Shown one piece after another: positions 40,964-53,174 of a stretch of DNA of 64,000 bases. The translations under genes were made by a program, and so were the position numbers. The notes beneath the pieces were generated by a model. That model was not told the origin of the DNA. It did not search any database and saw nothing but the letters and a program-made list of their open reading frames with translations. Positions within the stretch are counted from its first letter, which is position 1, and the number at the start of each line of letters is the position of its first letter. The stretch is from Membranipora membranacea (lineage: Eukaryota; Bryozoa; Gymnolaemata; Cheilostomatida; Membraniporidae): NCBI GenBank assembly GCA_914767715.1, contig OU612065.1, positions 2,168,001 to 2,232,000 of the forward strand, written 5' to 3'.

Positions 40964-41615
40964 TCAGCTGATGTTAAAATATACCTCTGGGTCGATATGT
41001 GCTGCAGAAAGTACAAGTTTGATGGCTCCTGTGATGCGCTGTCGGCGGAGATCTGTGAATAAATGTCTTTCCCTCTCAAGCTCTAACCACTCCGGAAAAT
41101 CAATTTTCATTGGTTTACTGAGTGGTCTATCCTCATGTGACCAATTAGTGCAATCAGCCAAACCCATACTCAGTCCTGCGCCCTGGTACTGTCTCGTATG
41201 TAAAGCTGTCAACAGGATTGATCACGTTCGTTTTACTACGGAGTTTTCCTCCCCTAACTCGGCGGCAGACAATGTCAATCTGTATTTTACTTTTCGCATC
41301 TAAATTAGATTTTGAGCTATCTATTATCTCACCCATCTTCTCCACAGAGACAATATCTGGCTATCAACCTCACAAAATAATGCTCTTTATGAATTATGGT
41401 AATCTATCTATTAATAAATATAGAGGAACCTAATTTGCTTCACCAAGATAATGTTGCCATAAATGCTTACCAATCCAGTAAGTCTGCAGCTTTTTGTAAG
41501 TTTTCAGATCCCAACATATTGGACCGCTTTTTTCTCTGACATTTTTGCTTAAATTCTTCCTTGCCTTAACTTTATTTGGTATTTGCTTTACTTTTTTCTT
41601 CTCAAAACCATCCAT
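40964..41615 (-). CDS. Unrecognised basic protein, three short exons
   Basis: Exon 1 runs 41615-41471 from an ATG in good context (GAGGAAATGG): MDGFEKKKVKQIPNKVKARK... to ...QTYWI. Exon 2 is 41356-41259. Exon 3 starts at 41188 and either ends at a donor at 40985 or reads through to TGA at 40964. Exons 2 and 3 are joined by an inferred 70-nt intron (GTTAGG...GACAG); without it the frame of exon 2 stops about 70 nt later while a second clear frame carries on (DRPLSKPMKIDFPEWLELER, RRQRITGAIKLVLSAAHIDPE). The product is very basic at the N-terminus and helical at the end. The ATG lies only 32 bp past the stop of the gene upstream on the same strand, so a shared or overlapping transcript is possible. 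No family was recognised. Confidence 0.45.
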
Positions 41616-41647
41616 TTCCTCGATTAATCAGATTGTTGCCGACAGGT

Positions 41648-44600
41648 TTAGTCTAAAGCAGACGGATCGTCAGTACTGTATCTTCCTTCAGGCTTGTTGG
41701 CTATTGGTTCAGATTTCACCTTCACCTGTTTTGGGTTAGCAGGCTCTTGCTGATTTCGTGTCTTGGATTGTGATTTTGTCACCTTGTGAGTATTAGTCTC
41801 AATGTTTTCATCTGACGGATCTGTTTTTAGCTTGACTACATTAGTTTCTTCATCATGCTCTACGACTTTTCCATCTCTTGTTACAGTTTTAGTTTTTGTT
41901 GTGGTGACAGTCTTCTCTGTTTTAATCTCCACTAGTTGATGTCTTCTATCTTCTTTTTTCGCTATCTGTGAACTTTTCGATTTGTTGTTCTGTGTTATAT
42001 CTTCATGTTTGTTTTCATTGCCCGTTGCTAAGCTACTACCAGCAGCACCACAATTGCTTGTGTCATCGATTTCTGTTGGGTCATTTGGCAGGGAATCATA
42101 AATTTCATTGAAGTTGTCTTTAAGTATGAGGTCAGTTGCCATTGAGGTATCTAAATCCAGCATCTGAAATTTAGGAAGCCAAGCCTCATATTCAGCTTAT
42201 TACAACAATGATAATAATTAAACAATATTTATAATTGATTTGGTATGCAGGTTTCAAGTACCATAGATCATGCTGCAAATTCAGATATTAAAAGGTTGTC
42301 ATTCTCATTGTATCAACATTTTTCTTTTTTCACAATTTCTCTCCAAATTTGGCAAACTTAATAAACTTAATAAATAATCCGCTACATTTCGCCAATGTAC
42401 AGTACGAATTGTGATTGGCAAAACATAGCATTGGCAAATTGTACATTGGCGAGATGTCTGCCACTGGTCCAAAAGACACCCATGGACTACCTTATCTTTT
42501 GATACAAGTATTTGTTCAGCTCAACTATTCACAACCGCGTTGTTCAATACTGGAATACTAAGAGGCATGAGCTCAACCCATTATCACCTATCTGCTCACC
42601 CTATCAAAGTGTCTGAGAAGAGGGCAGCGAGTTCCGCGCACGGACAGAGCTAATACGTCAAGGCATTTCCCCTCAGCTCCATCGATATCAATGAGTCTGT
42701 GTACAACAGTACAGCTAACGCAACATTTGACGTGCTTTCCCGAGAAATGCTCAGCACACACATTCATTGTTATTTCCACCACCTATAAGGGAACCATAAT
42801 TCAAGAAGGGAATTCTGGGACATGAATCCAGCATAGGTAATTATAACATAACCAGATCATTTCTGATCTAATTACTATGTAAATTCCGCCCTTGGTAACT
42901 ATATTAAATAATCATTAATTATAATCATTTTCATGGGGAAATCCAACTTGAATTCAAGTTGGATTCAGTTGGATTTCCCCATGAAAATGATTATAATTAA
43001 TGATTATTTAATATAGTTACCAAGGGCGCGAATTTACCTACTACTACTGGCTGAGCGTCTTGGCACCAGTACGTCAACAGAGCATGGAGGTCAGGGACTG
43101 CAGGGGAGAGGGTGGTTGTGTGCTGAAAAACATTGGTCATCACCAATCCAGGGAGAATGGACCAAATAGAATTTTCTTCTTATGAGGCCAGCAAAACCCC
43201 TCATTGTACCTCTACACTCATTTCTATAACATCGCGGGGGAGGGAGGCACCTTAGGTAGGATTAAAAACTTTAAATAGATTTTCTCACACAGCCATGGAT
43301 CCACTCTGCTGTTACTTCTAATGTTCCAGATTTTATAATTTGATTGAAGTCAAGCTATTCCTGAAAATTACATGTACTTGAACCAGATCAGCTATCTGAC
43401 TACAATATTTTTTTCCACCCAATCGTATCTGGCACTTGTATTTACCTATTTACTTTCAGAGCAAATTTATCCCAGGTTCTCCTGAGATGAAGTCAAATCT
43501 ATCAATGTAAATTCAGGGTTTATCAAGTCTTTTGAAAGTATTTCTTGATTTATAGTACAGTGTTATGGTACAAGGAGCAACAAATAACAGCCTGGGTGAA
43601 CATAAATTCATGATTTTTCAACAGAAGACGGAGACCTCATTGTGGTTGAAAAGCAAGCGCAACAGCCATATAAATTTCATTTAGAGTTGAAAATACCGTG
43701 CTGTTGGAGTTTCAAGAGATGTAATTATGCGATGATGCGCCATATGATTGACTAAGCAATACCTCTTGCATGTAGTTTGTGAAGACGATCATCATTTTAT
43801 TGAGACTTCCACCTTCTTCCATCGTCTTTTCCAGAAGGAAGTGGGGGTATATCTTATCAAACTCACTCCAAAACTCTCTACCTTGCTCATAGCTATCAGC
43901 CAAAACAAACTTTGGACCCATAACCTGCTCATATTTAAGTTTATCTTCATTCCTATATGATGTTTCTCCTGGTGGTAAAAAATAAAATTGTAACTAATTT
44001 GCTGTTCATGCATCTAAACTCTATAGAGCAATGCAAAACATCACTTAATTTAATAACATTGTATAGTTTCCGTGAAATAATACAGATATTATGCACTAAC
44101 AGTATACATACGATTGCAAATAAAGTCCTGCTTACCACCAGAAGGCCAATGGTCAGGGTTGACACCACAAGCTTCCAACATCACAATGCGGAACACATGC
44201 GTTGCTGTTCTACTAAATGCAGAGACGGCAGTTGCCCCGCTTCTTCCAAACTCTTGTTTCCCTTTTGTGCCCTCAACACCAAGTAGCCAAGCTTTCTGGA
44301 TGCTCCGAATCTGCAGGAAATTAGAACTTGGAACATCAAAACAGAGGGTATGCAACAACAGGTACTATCATAGAGGCCTCACTGAGTAATATGTTTATGT
44401 TTTTGGGACTAAACTCATCGTAACCATTGTACATTGGCTACATTACAATTACAACGGATTAATATTATGCGAGTAAATAGCAATGCGTTCTGCAGCATTT
44501 TATGGCAATGGGATCATATCATAATATATACCCAACAACCCTAGTTGGTCTGCTTCATAGACTTAATAATAAATATATTAAGTCCATAATATTAAGTCTA

Positions 44601-45371
44601 TGGTCTGCTTACTTGTCTGGGTGGTTGCCATTTTGATTCTATTGGATTTAATTTGAAACGCTCACCCTTAGATTTTGTATGGTAGCTAACATGCAACCCC
44701 TACTTTCCAACTTCAATGAGTCAGTGTACAGCAACCATAGTTACAAAAAGGCCCAAGTTTGAAAAAAAGAACCATTCATGCAATAAAAACAGAAGATTAG
44801 GCCTTTTAAAAATTAACAATGGAATGATCCACAGCACATCGCTCAGGTGATGACAGAATAGTAAAGTATTGATGGTAACAGCTCAGACTGATGATTGAGG
44901 TATGGATTGTCTTTGTTTTGAACCCTGCCAACCTAAACACAGTAATGTAGGGGAGGCTGATGAAGAAAATGTTTTGAGCTTGTTCTAGCGATAGCTCGCT
45001 GCGAATCCTTGTGGTAAGGATATTTACAATGTTACCATGTGGGGAGTAGTACCTATGCCTAAACTCAGAGGGCAGCCCATTGTGATTTGCAAAGAGAAAA
45101 TTAATATCACACGGGGCTTAGGAATGAGTAAATCTCAGATATGACGCACACATACCTTGAGACGTCCAGCGTCTTTCAGATCTTTTAATGCATACAGTGC
45201 CACACCTGATGACAAGTCACTTTGAAAACTCATTGTCTCTGGCCATTGAGAGAACGGTGGTCGGACTGCGCCACCGGCTTTGCTGCTGTTGGCAATACAT
45301 CCCCTCTTTGGAGCAGTATCCATGACTGGCTCGATTCTAGGTTTGGTGCCCCCACTGCCAGCAACAACCAT
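41648..45371 (-). CDS. Unrecognised protein of about 430 residues with helical/Cys-rich N-terminal domain and Lys/Thr-rich tail
   Basis: Five exons join in phase: 45371-45156 (ATG at 45371), 44310-44136, 43968-43763, 42782-42600 and 42163-41648 (TAA). Residues 1-35 are basic and flexible. About 40-260 look like one folded domain across four exons (marks: FSQWPETMSFQSDLSSGVAL, RSIQKAWLLGVEGTKGKQEF, THVFRIVMLEACGVNPDHW, EQGREFWSEFDKIYPHFLLE, then a Cys-rich stretch VNVC-like to VKCCVSC). The last exon is a charged tail with the near-repeat KTEKTVTTTKTKTVTRDGK and a possible SUMO site (VKSEP). I do not recognise the domain. The consistent phases over five exons make the gene itself convincing. 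Introns include a perfect 62-bp-arm foldback (42887-43028) and a short hairpin (44556-44604). Confidence 0.7.
42887..43028. repeat. Perfect long inverted repeat (foldback), about 62-bp arms
   Basis: The left arm begins CGCCCTTGGTAACTATATTA at 42887. The right arm is its exact reverse complement ending CCAAGGGCG at 43028. The short loop contains a second palindrome around TTGAATTCAA. It lies between exons of the unrecognised gene at 41648-45371. Confidence 0.9.
44556..44604. repeat. Short palindrome CATAGACTTAAT...ATTAAGTCTATG, copy 2
   Basis: Same arm sequence as at 36504-36538, with a larger AT-rich loop. It lies in an intron of the unrecognised gene at 41648-45371. Confidence 0.6.
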
Positions 45372-46320
45372 CCTTATATATTCCAGCTATATCCAGCAAT
45401 CAAAGCACAGCACTGCTACCTGTGTTAGTTGGGCAATACCTCAGGGTGGTGACACTCAACAATAACTGGTGACATAGCTCAATAATCTATATATCAGAAT
45501 GGCATTTTTATCACAAACAATATAAATACATTTACTGTCTATCTGCAACAAGGAAAACAATCATAACCATCAGCAGAGTTATGATAACAATGATAACTAT
45601 ACCAATACAGTAATAATAAGGTTAGTAAGAAAAGAACTGCTATAAGAATAGTAATAAGATGACAGCCTAATAGCCGAGGGTGATGAGCTCATTCGGCACC
45701 CTTATTCACGTGACCTTCATTCTCGATTACGTAAAAAAATAAGAAAATGCATAAAATGATTTGCGCTCTAGGGACTAGTAAAGACAAGGTCTTTAGATTA
45801 CAAGGTCGAAACATCAAGACCATGCAGGTTGATGTGTCTTGAAATAATTTAGGATGTGTTCTAGCATCAGGAAAGGTACCGAATGAACTCATAACTTCAA
45901 CTTCACTGTTCAGTTGTCAAGTAACAAATAGTTTAAAAACAAAACCAGGGATAAAAAAAAAATAGATATAGGAATAATCTACATATTGATCTTGAAAAAA
46001 AAGGTTGTGTTGAACACTGTGAGTCGCTTGCCAGACCCTCAATATACAATAAGAGACGTAATATAATAGGAGCTAATGCACAAATACATATACCGCACTC
46101 CAACTGAATGTACTGCAAGGATGAGACAATGGGAAGTGTAACTTTGATCAAGCAATTTACAAATGTTTCATCAATTCATCATCATATCAGGCCACGATGT
46201 GCTGAACCAACACAGAGCTTCCTTGTTACCTAAGTATGAGCAGTTAGATTGACATAGGAAAAAATTCTATATAGGAACTGATGCATAAGCGTGATTTCAT
46301 ACAGTTTATATAAATGTTTG
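45372..46320. other. Intergenic: 3' flank of Rab24 and 5' flank of the unrecognised gene (both -)
   Basis: No reading frame with splice support was found. The promoter of the gene starting at 45371 and the 3' UTR of Rab24 (stop at 46321) should both lie here. Confidence 0.5.
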
Positions 46321-49300
46321 CTAGCATCGACATGGCCGCCTTGTTTGGTTGTCATCTTGTAAGTTTATCGTAGATCCTGTAATAAAAAAGAGTAAGCAGG
46401 TAAATCCTTGAGTTATATGGTTTGGTAGATTTTGTTTGGTAGATTTGGTATATACAACCACATTGACATCGAGATTGCACAATTAACATGTGTAACTCTG
46501 ATCGTTAGAGTCAATTTAGTAGCAGTACCTAACATGTACCCACCCCTAATTAATAAAATTGAACACGGGTCATCACACCAAATTCCTTGTGATGGTACTA
46601 CCAAGTGAGTCATTTCTCACAACAACTAATAAATATAAATAATACTATTTTGTGGGTAGTCTCGGCCAAGCGTCGATCATAGTTATGCCCACAACTGCTT
46701 GTCTAGGCATGATCATGTCATGGCCTGATCAAATAGGGGATAAAATTATGACTTCCTAAAACACCCATACAAAGAAAGACTTATGAGTCGATATTCTAAG
46801 ATACTTACTGTCAGTTTGTTTGGGTGACTCTTTCATACCATCTGAATATTGTTGAGCAATTTTTGTGAATAAATCAGCTGAAACGGCAGAAAAAACCAGT
46901 TTTAGCAGAAGAAAAATACAGGCTATACAACACTTTAGGTATGGCTGTATGGCTGTATATATGAAATTATGGTTCAGGGCCATCCAAACCCTTTTCAGAG
47001 AAAAAAATTAGATCTGTAAAGTGCGGATTTGAGAATGAAACAGACTTGACACATGAGGAGTGATTTTTTATTTGCACTTCATCGAAATTTTCCAAACACG
47101 ACAACAACAAGGGTAGATTTTTAAAATTTCATAATGGTGTTAATCGCAAAACATTTAAGTTAACCACTGTACCTATATTATCGCCTGATTTACTGGATGT
47201 TTCATAGAGAGCAGCCTGATATTCATCTGCGAAGTCAGTAGCATCATGTATGTCTACCTGCCTAGTCTGAGGCGATATCTCTACTAAATCCTTCTTAGTA
47301 CCACATAAATATATTCTGCAATCCTGTAAACACAGTGATCCATGACCATGATCCAGACAAACGAAACTGTACAGACCATACAGACCGAGCCATACATACT
47401 AAACCATACAGACCCTACACGCACAAAGAGCTTTACCAGCACCATTCTACTCGTTTTTGATGTCATGAACAGTAAGTTTCTGAGCTACTCTCACTATTTT
47501 TTCCTACATAGTGAGCACTTTTCGTATTGGGTACTAAACCTGTGCAATATTAGGGAATCAAAAATACTGCTGCTAGTGTGAAAATTTCAATAATAGAACA
47601 GCTTTGAACATCAACATGACCTCACTACTAGTTATTAATTCTAGTAGTCCTTCAGTGGTGGATTATTATGTAACGCTACTTACCATTTCATTTTTCCGAA
47701 GTTCTTCCACCCAGAATCTGACCCTGTCAAAGCTAGATTTATCAGTGATATCATAGCAAACTATGGCAGCTTTAGCACCTCGATAATATATACGACTCAT
47801 AGCTTCATACCTCTCACTACCAGCTGTGTCCTGTAACAAGATCAATAGGCATAAGTCCCTACAACAAGGGAAGGTGGCAAGCGGGGTCGGTCTAAGAAAA
47901 CAGTACGGTTTAATGACGCAAAAGCTTTAACCACTTGAACTATTTTTCTTACCGATTGTTTTGAGGATCAAACTTTTTAGCAGCAAGTAAAATTTGAACT
48001 AAAGCTTAAATGTTAACCAACAAACCAGCCACTGATAAGAAGATAACATTTAGCTTGATAGTTATGTCTAAACAAAGTCAGTACCAGAATCAGACTAACA
48101 TGGACACTATGCTGCAATCATAACATTAAGCTAGACACCGAAAACCATGCTGTTAGTCTATAGACTTTGAAAAGGGCCAATATATTATTCATGTTATGAT
48201 TGTATAATGTACAGAGGCAATAGTGGCTTCTGCAAACAGACCATTCATATGATCCACTTACCCAAATCCCCATCACAATAGGTTTCCCATCAACTAATAG
48301 TCTTTTAGCTCCAAATGCAGCACCAATAGTCTAAAATCAGCAAAATAGGCATAATGTCACACAGCCAAGTGAATTGACTCTTTTTGACTTTGACTGAGGT
48401 GTATTACCAGGGGAATGTGAACTCTATCAAACCAACTAACCGTGCTCTCAACAGGACTATACTCATCGTGCAGGAAACGCCTGGTAAGTGAAGTTTTTCC
48501 GATATTAGCTCGACCTAACACGATAACTTTCATTGTCTCTACGTCCGCAATAAGACCCGTGGAGCTGATATTATTGTTTCTAGTGTAAATTTTGGAGCTC
48601 CTTTTAGGTAGTTCTGGTCCTGGAGTCATCGCTTCTAATTTAAAGGTTCTGGATAATGCAGCTATCAGCTAGATGTTGGTTGAAGTCCTATTATATCGAT
48701 CACTGTTCATAGTCTGTATCATCATTAGATATGGATACAATAATATATTCCATGAGTTAATCAGAGCTGATCTTACTTTCTCTCTCTTCACACTGACAAT
48801 TCTCCGTTTCCTTTGTCTGTTTATTGTGAGTTATATCAAAAAATTGCAGGTGTCATGAGCTAACTTACAACTTAAAATACTACCTGTAAATCACTGCTAG
48901 ACTTTAGGGTGTACAATGTTAATCTCACAGATTTGAATCTTCAAGTTGACTTATCAGTAGTTGATAAGTGAATGATTAAAATTTGTATTAGTAGTTTCAT
49001 TTTAATCAGGAACATAGCCTCATATAGAATATTAATTGAAATGATAGTCGATGTTGACCTGACATGCCTGTTATGATCATTTAGCAGGAGGGCAGTGACA
49101 TCATCGTTGTTTGATGAATATTCTATAAAATATGGTTGCGGTCCTGTTGCTGTAAACACGATACAGAAATAGCAACACTTCATAGATACATAATTATGTA
49201 GACATGGAGCCCAAGAGTCGATTTTGAATACTGAACTCTTCCCAATAAAAATAGAACGTGTGTGAAGCTTGAATGTCGGCATTTAATCCCATTTAAAGTA

Positions 49301-49867
49301 TGAAAAAATTGGGCTCAAAAATACTGCTGGCAGCACTTGTTTCATGCGAAACAGACGTATTACCTCTTGTTGTGTTCTCGGCCAGTTGGTTTAGTGTGAT
49401 GTCAATTACTGAAAATGGCTAATTTGTGCCCCGTTATGTTTTTAGCAGCTTGCATCACGCCAGAGGTCATTTGTGGCCTCACACTTCTAGGATACAATCT
49501 AGTTACTAAGATCACACCATCTGAAAGAGGTTTATCGGCCAAGGCGAGCCAAAATAATCTTCTTTTACTAAATAGCATTTTCTGCCTTACTTGGCTGATT
49601 GCAAGCCAGAGTTGAGATGTTACCTTAAAGTGAAGGTTCTTCATAAATAAAATGGTAATAGATAGATAAATATAAGATAAAGATGGAACACTCGTCTGAA
49701 TGTGAAATTTAAAGACAGCAAATGTGCAATGATCGCAGTCAACCTACCGCTTGGTAGTTTCCGGAGTCACTGAACTTTTCATGTAGATATCGCTGAGCCA
49801 AGCAGGTTTTTCCGACATGCTCCTTACCAAGCAACACAATCTTCATATCAACCTTACCAGTGGCCAT
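46321..49867 (-). CDS. RAB24: Rab24 small GTPase (complete)
   Basis: Six exons join in phase: 49867-49748 (ATG at 49867), 48330-48262, 47830-47684, 47323-47173, 46877-46809, 46376-46321 (TAG); about 205 residues. Motifs in order: P-loop GKEHVGKT, switch I end [58 protein letters not shown] and the C-terminus RRPCRC. The switch II Ser in place of catalytic Gln (DTAGSER) and Thr in the T/NKxD motif (GTKKD) are the known Rab24 peculiarities. In mammals they go with low GTPase activity and a mostly GTP-bound protein acting in autophagosome clearance. The CxC ending is a Rab-type geranylgeranylation signal, unlike the CCHH of the human protein. A second first exon at 48629-48441 can replace the 49867 exon. 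Confidence 0.95.
48441..48629 (-). CDS. Rab24 alternative first exon encoding a second, different P-loop
   Basis: ATG at 48629 opens 63 codons. A 31-residue Ser/Asn-rich extension ([20 protein letters not shown]...) precedes a second Met and then [31 protein letters not shown], ending at donor ACG|GTTAGT in phase 0. The normal first exon also ends in phase 0, and both would join the exon at 48330 (TIGAAF...). The segment aligns with the usual one ([20 protein letters not shown]) residue for residue, so it looks like a duplicated and diverged first exon. An in-frame stop lies just upstream of the ATG. Confidence 0.8.
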
Positions 49868-50380
49868 TATTTCAGAAAACTATAGGAAATCTGAAATGAA
49901 ACAAAAATATGGGAAATTAACTTATGGAGAATTAGAACTAAGAAATTTAAGGAACATCAAAAAACAACCCTGAGATGGTTGAAAATAAATCTTTGTATAA
50001 ACTTGTTAATGGTTATCCTCTGCACTGCATCATAGTAGTTACAAAGTTACTTCCAAAATATCCTCTCCCTGCTGACGCAAAGTTGCTCAGAGTTTCACGT
50101 ATACCCCAAGCATAGTTTGAAGTGCTGAAACACACTGGTAGATTTTGCCAACCTAGCTGAATTGTACATGATTTCACATACATGATATCGCGTACGTGAT
50201 TTCACGTACATGATTTCACCTGCCTGATCTCACATGAGTGATTTCAGCGCATTTCTACCATCAAGACCTAGGATCCAATCTTGATGTTCTTTTTTTTTTC
50301 TTGGTTTCTGCAACAATTTATTGTAATTAAAATCAAAGGACTAAAATAGTGAAAGAAAATAAGGCAGCGGCATGGTCAGA
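49868..50380. other. Rab24 upstream region with degenerate short tandem repeat
   Basis: Around 50160-50246 a degenerate unit of about 14-16 bp (ACATGATTTCAC, ACGTGATTTCAC, GCCTGATCTCAC) repeats about five times. The Rab24 promoter should lie close to 49868. Confidence 0.5.
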
Positions 50381-50462
50381 TTAGTCCAGGACTAGTATGG
50401 CGACCATCCGATTATCGGGAAAACGAAGGCTACTGTCCCCAGGGCGAGCCCAGACACGCAGC

Positions 50463-50957
50463 CTACTCGACAAGAAGCGAACCACACCACCACAGCGAGG
50501 ACGCCAACCTCCCACGCAAAGCAGAAGGAGCCGCCCCCTCCTCACCCAGTAGGTGTGAATTCCACAGGTAAACACCTGTGGTCAATATTGACCTCTCCCC
50601 TCTACAGTTGTTGGCTCTCTTTGGGGCAAATTTTTCTTTCGACCTAGTGGCTGTAATGGCAGGGGTTTGAATTTCTAACTCCCCATTAAGGCGAGTATTA
50701 TTAAAATGTAACAAATAGCGGTATTTAAAAAGCATTTCGATGGGCATAATTTGATACTCAGAGAAGAAAGAGGTCACATGACCACTAGGGCGGATTTTGA
50801 GTATGACACGAAGAGCTGATTTTCGAAGTAAATAGATTTGATTAAGATGACAATTTGCGGCATGACCATTAAACTCAATACCATAAATTAAATTGATCAT
50901 CGTAGGAATATCGGAATATGGTCGTACACTACGCATTAAAAATAGGATGTAGTTCAA
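50463..50957 (-). mobile_element. LINE reverse-transcriptase C-terminal fragment
   Basis: A minus-strand frame of 164 codons shows the thumb/C-terminal pattern of jockey-like LINE reverse transcriptases: LIYGIEFNGHA, LNQIYLLRKSALRVILKIRP, then QIMPIEMLFKYRYLLHF, with WNSHLL near the end. The palm is missing. It appears to be a 5'-truncated relic. Confidence 0.75.
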
Positions 50958-51960
50958 TTTCCGACAAACTTCTAAAATATGGGTTTTAAAAATAAAAATA
51001 TGAGAACTGTCGCCTAAGGAAGTCTATTTTCTATCATAATATATTTTAATCCTCTTAAACTAAAATTCTAAGTGTAACATCTAGACTGATACTCAAACAC
51101 ACTTAAATTCTTAGGTCTCTAGGCAGAACGGATCAATGAGCATCACTCTTTCATTATTTCACAACTGTATCATTAGAAGGCACATCATCCATACCTAAAG
51201 GCATCTAATAAGCTTCAGCACTTATGGCTGAAATCTAGGTTCTAAGTCCACTTTCATTATTATCTAACTGTACTAGGTAGAGAACATCATCATAATATAT
51301 TCGCAGTGTCATTGCGAGATATGAAAATGTGACATTCAAACTGAAGCGTTGCAGCCAATATTATGGAGGGATCCTAACATTACCACTTTTTGTCACCATA
51401 CCACCTGTCCTTTTGCAAGACACAGCCTCGTAAATTGACTGACAATTTTAGAGGTAGGCCTTTTCATTGCTTCAATGCAACAAGTGGTTGCAGTTTTTTT
51501 GTTGAAATTTGTGATCGGGAGCTCTAGTCAACAATGTTGGGAAAGTTTGAAGCCTTGTCCATCCATTGCACTCAAGCCAGTCTCACTTCTTTTACGCTTG
51601 ACAAGTTTGGTCAAGTTCAGAAGTACGGCAGTCCTAGTGGATAATATCTAGGTTAACTCTGTGTCACTAAAGTGTACTATTGAGGAGTAACGTATTGGCA
51701 GGAGGGTTAGCCCACCACTTTCCACAGGTTTGATATCGTGAAACTTATTAGTTTACATATACCGAACCTCAATATATTATATCAACTTAGACCTTAGCTA
51801 GTGAAACTTAGAATTGGCTAAACTAGGCAGTACCTTTGAATGCCCTTGAAGACATCAAACACTCAGGAACTAAAAAAACTAAAATTACCTCCTCATTTAG
51901 ATAACAGTGTTTATTAGGGTGTTTGGCCACATGAGTACAGTTTCTGCTGTTTTTATTTTT
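50958..51960. other. Unassigned DNA between LINE relics
   Basis: No frame with motif or splice support on either strand. Confidence 0.4.
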
Positions 51961-53060
51961 ATGGTAGGTGTTACTGTAGTCCTCCTTCAGAGGGGGTTGC
52001 ACTTATACCCTCTGGTTCCAGCTTGAAGCTGGGTTTTGTCTGTTTCTTTTTTGTTCCCCTGGTGTATCTTATGGTCCCATGCTATATTTGTATTTGTATC
52101 CCCAGAGGTAAACTCAACTCTGGCAGCAGTTCTTGATGTTATGATGGGGACATGTATATATGTTTTTCGGTCACCAGATATCTCATCGTAGGTCTCATCT
52201 AAAACACTGTGTCTTTCCTCATCTTGTAGTGCCTTCATAAGAAGTGCTATTCTGTGATTTTTTTCGCCTCTGCTGTAGTGCCCGCAGTCCAAGCTCACAG
52301 TCAGCATCAGTGACACTAGCCGGTCCTTCGAGGCCACTAATAAACCTTATCCCTCGGTGTTGGATCATTTCAAGCGACACAATATCTTTGTTGGATCCCA
52401 CACTATGTCAGCATACTCTATTCATGGGAGGCAGAGATTTATATGGGCAAGAAGGCTGCCAATTTTAGGTGCATCATGTTTGAATGTTTCGAGAGTTTGT
52501 GATGCTTTCACTTTCTTTAGCTCCATCCAAATGTTGGTTAAATTTGAGGTCAGACTGAATGATAACTCCCAGGTTCTTTGTAGCGCCTATCCATTCCATA
52601 CTTGTGTCTCCCAATCTGTACTGAGTTTTGAACATCTGGTTTCCGAAGGCTATCACATGGTATTCGATATCATTAAACAGCATTTTCCACTCAACAGACC
52701 ACTCGTTTATAGGTCAATGTTTGTTTGAAATCTTTCAGCATCAATAGGCTTGGAGACTTGTTGCTAGAATAATGTTTAATCAACGCTCGCTGAAGTTCAC
52801 AGTTGATGAAAAAATGCTTATGTAGATCAGGAACAGTGTGTGACCAAGAACTGACCCCTGTGGCCCCGAGAGGGTGCGGGCCAACTATGAAAAAGCATTT
52901 CCCTTCCCTTGTCTCTACTGGCTGGGGATGTAAGTCAGAGCAACTCCTTGGATAGGGACATCTCTAAGATTTTGCATCAGTAGAGATGGGAAACATTATC
53001 AAAAGCTTATGAAGTCGAGGACATGAGAGTGTATCGTTTTGGATGCTGTCTTGGCTAGCC
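51961..53060 (-). mobile_element. Decayed LINE reverse-transcriptase relic with frameshifts
   Basis: Reading the minus strand from 53060 downward gives, in changing frames, GPQGSVLGHTLFLIYI (the RT 'PQGSVLGPLLF' block), then NLGVIIQSDLKFNQHLDGAK, then LEMIQHRGIRFISGLEGPAS followed by LGLRALQQRR, and after a frame shift NHRIALLMKALQDEERHS. These are successive parts of one LINE ORF2. The breaks show it is a pseudogene. It belongs to a different lineage from the copy at 15623-16340, judging by the motif spelling. Confidence 0.8.
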
Positions 53061-53140
53061 CAAGGGGCCTGGCCTTACTAGTAAGTGTAGTACATATACA
53101 CAAACTCACCTGTTACTGTGTGTGTAGAGGTTAGCCTTAT

Positions 53141-53174
53141 CTCAAAGGCCTTTGAGATAAGGCTATGTTTGTAT
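53141..53174. repeat. Perfect palindrome TAGCCTTATCTCAAAGG|CC...
   Basis: Arms TAGCCTTATCTCAAAGG and CCTTTGAGATAAGGCTA are exact complements. A second hairpin follows at about 53188-53245, with TAGCCTGTCTTGA arms around a G-rich run. Confidence 0.7.

Noticed and set aside
48941-49282. Minus-strand frame of 113 codons in the Rab24 intron
   Set aside because: No motif, no splice support, AT-rich; it lies between the two alternative first exons.
49402-49644. Minus-strand frame of 80 codons near Rab24 exon 1
   Set aside because: No P-loop or other Rab motif, so not a third first exon; no flanking splice sites in phase.
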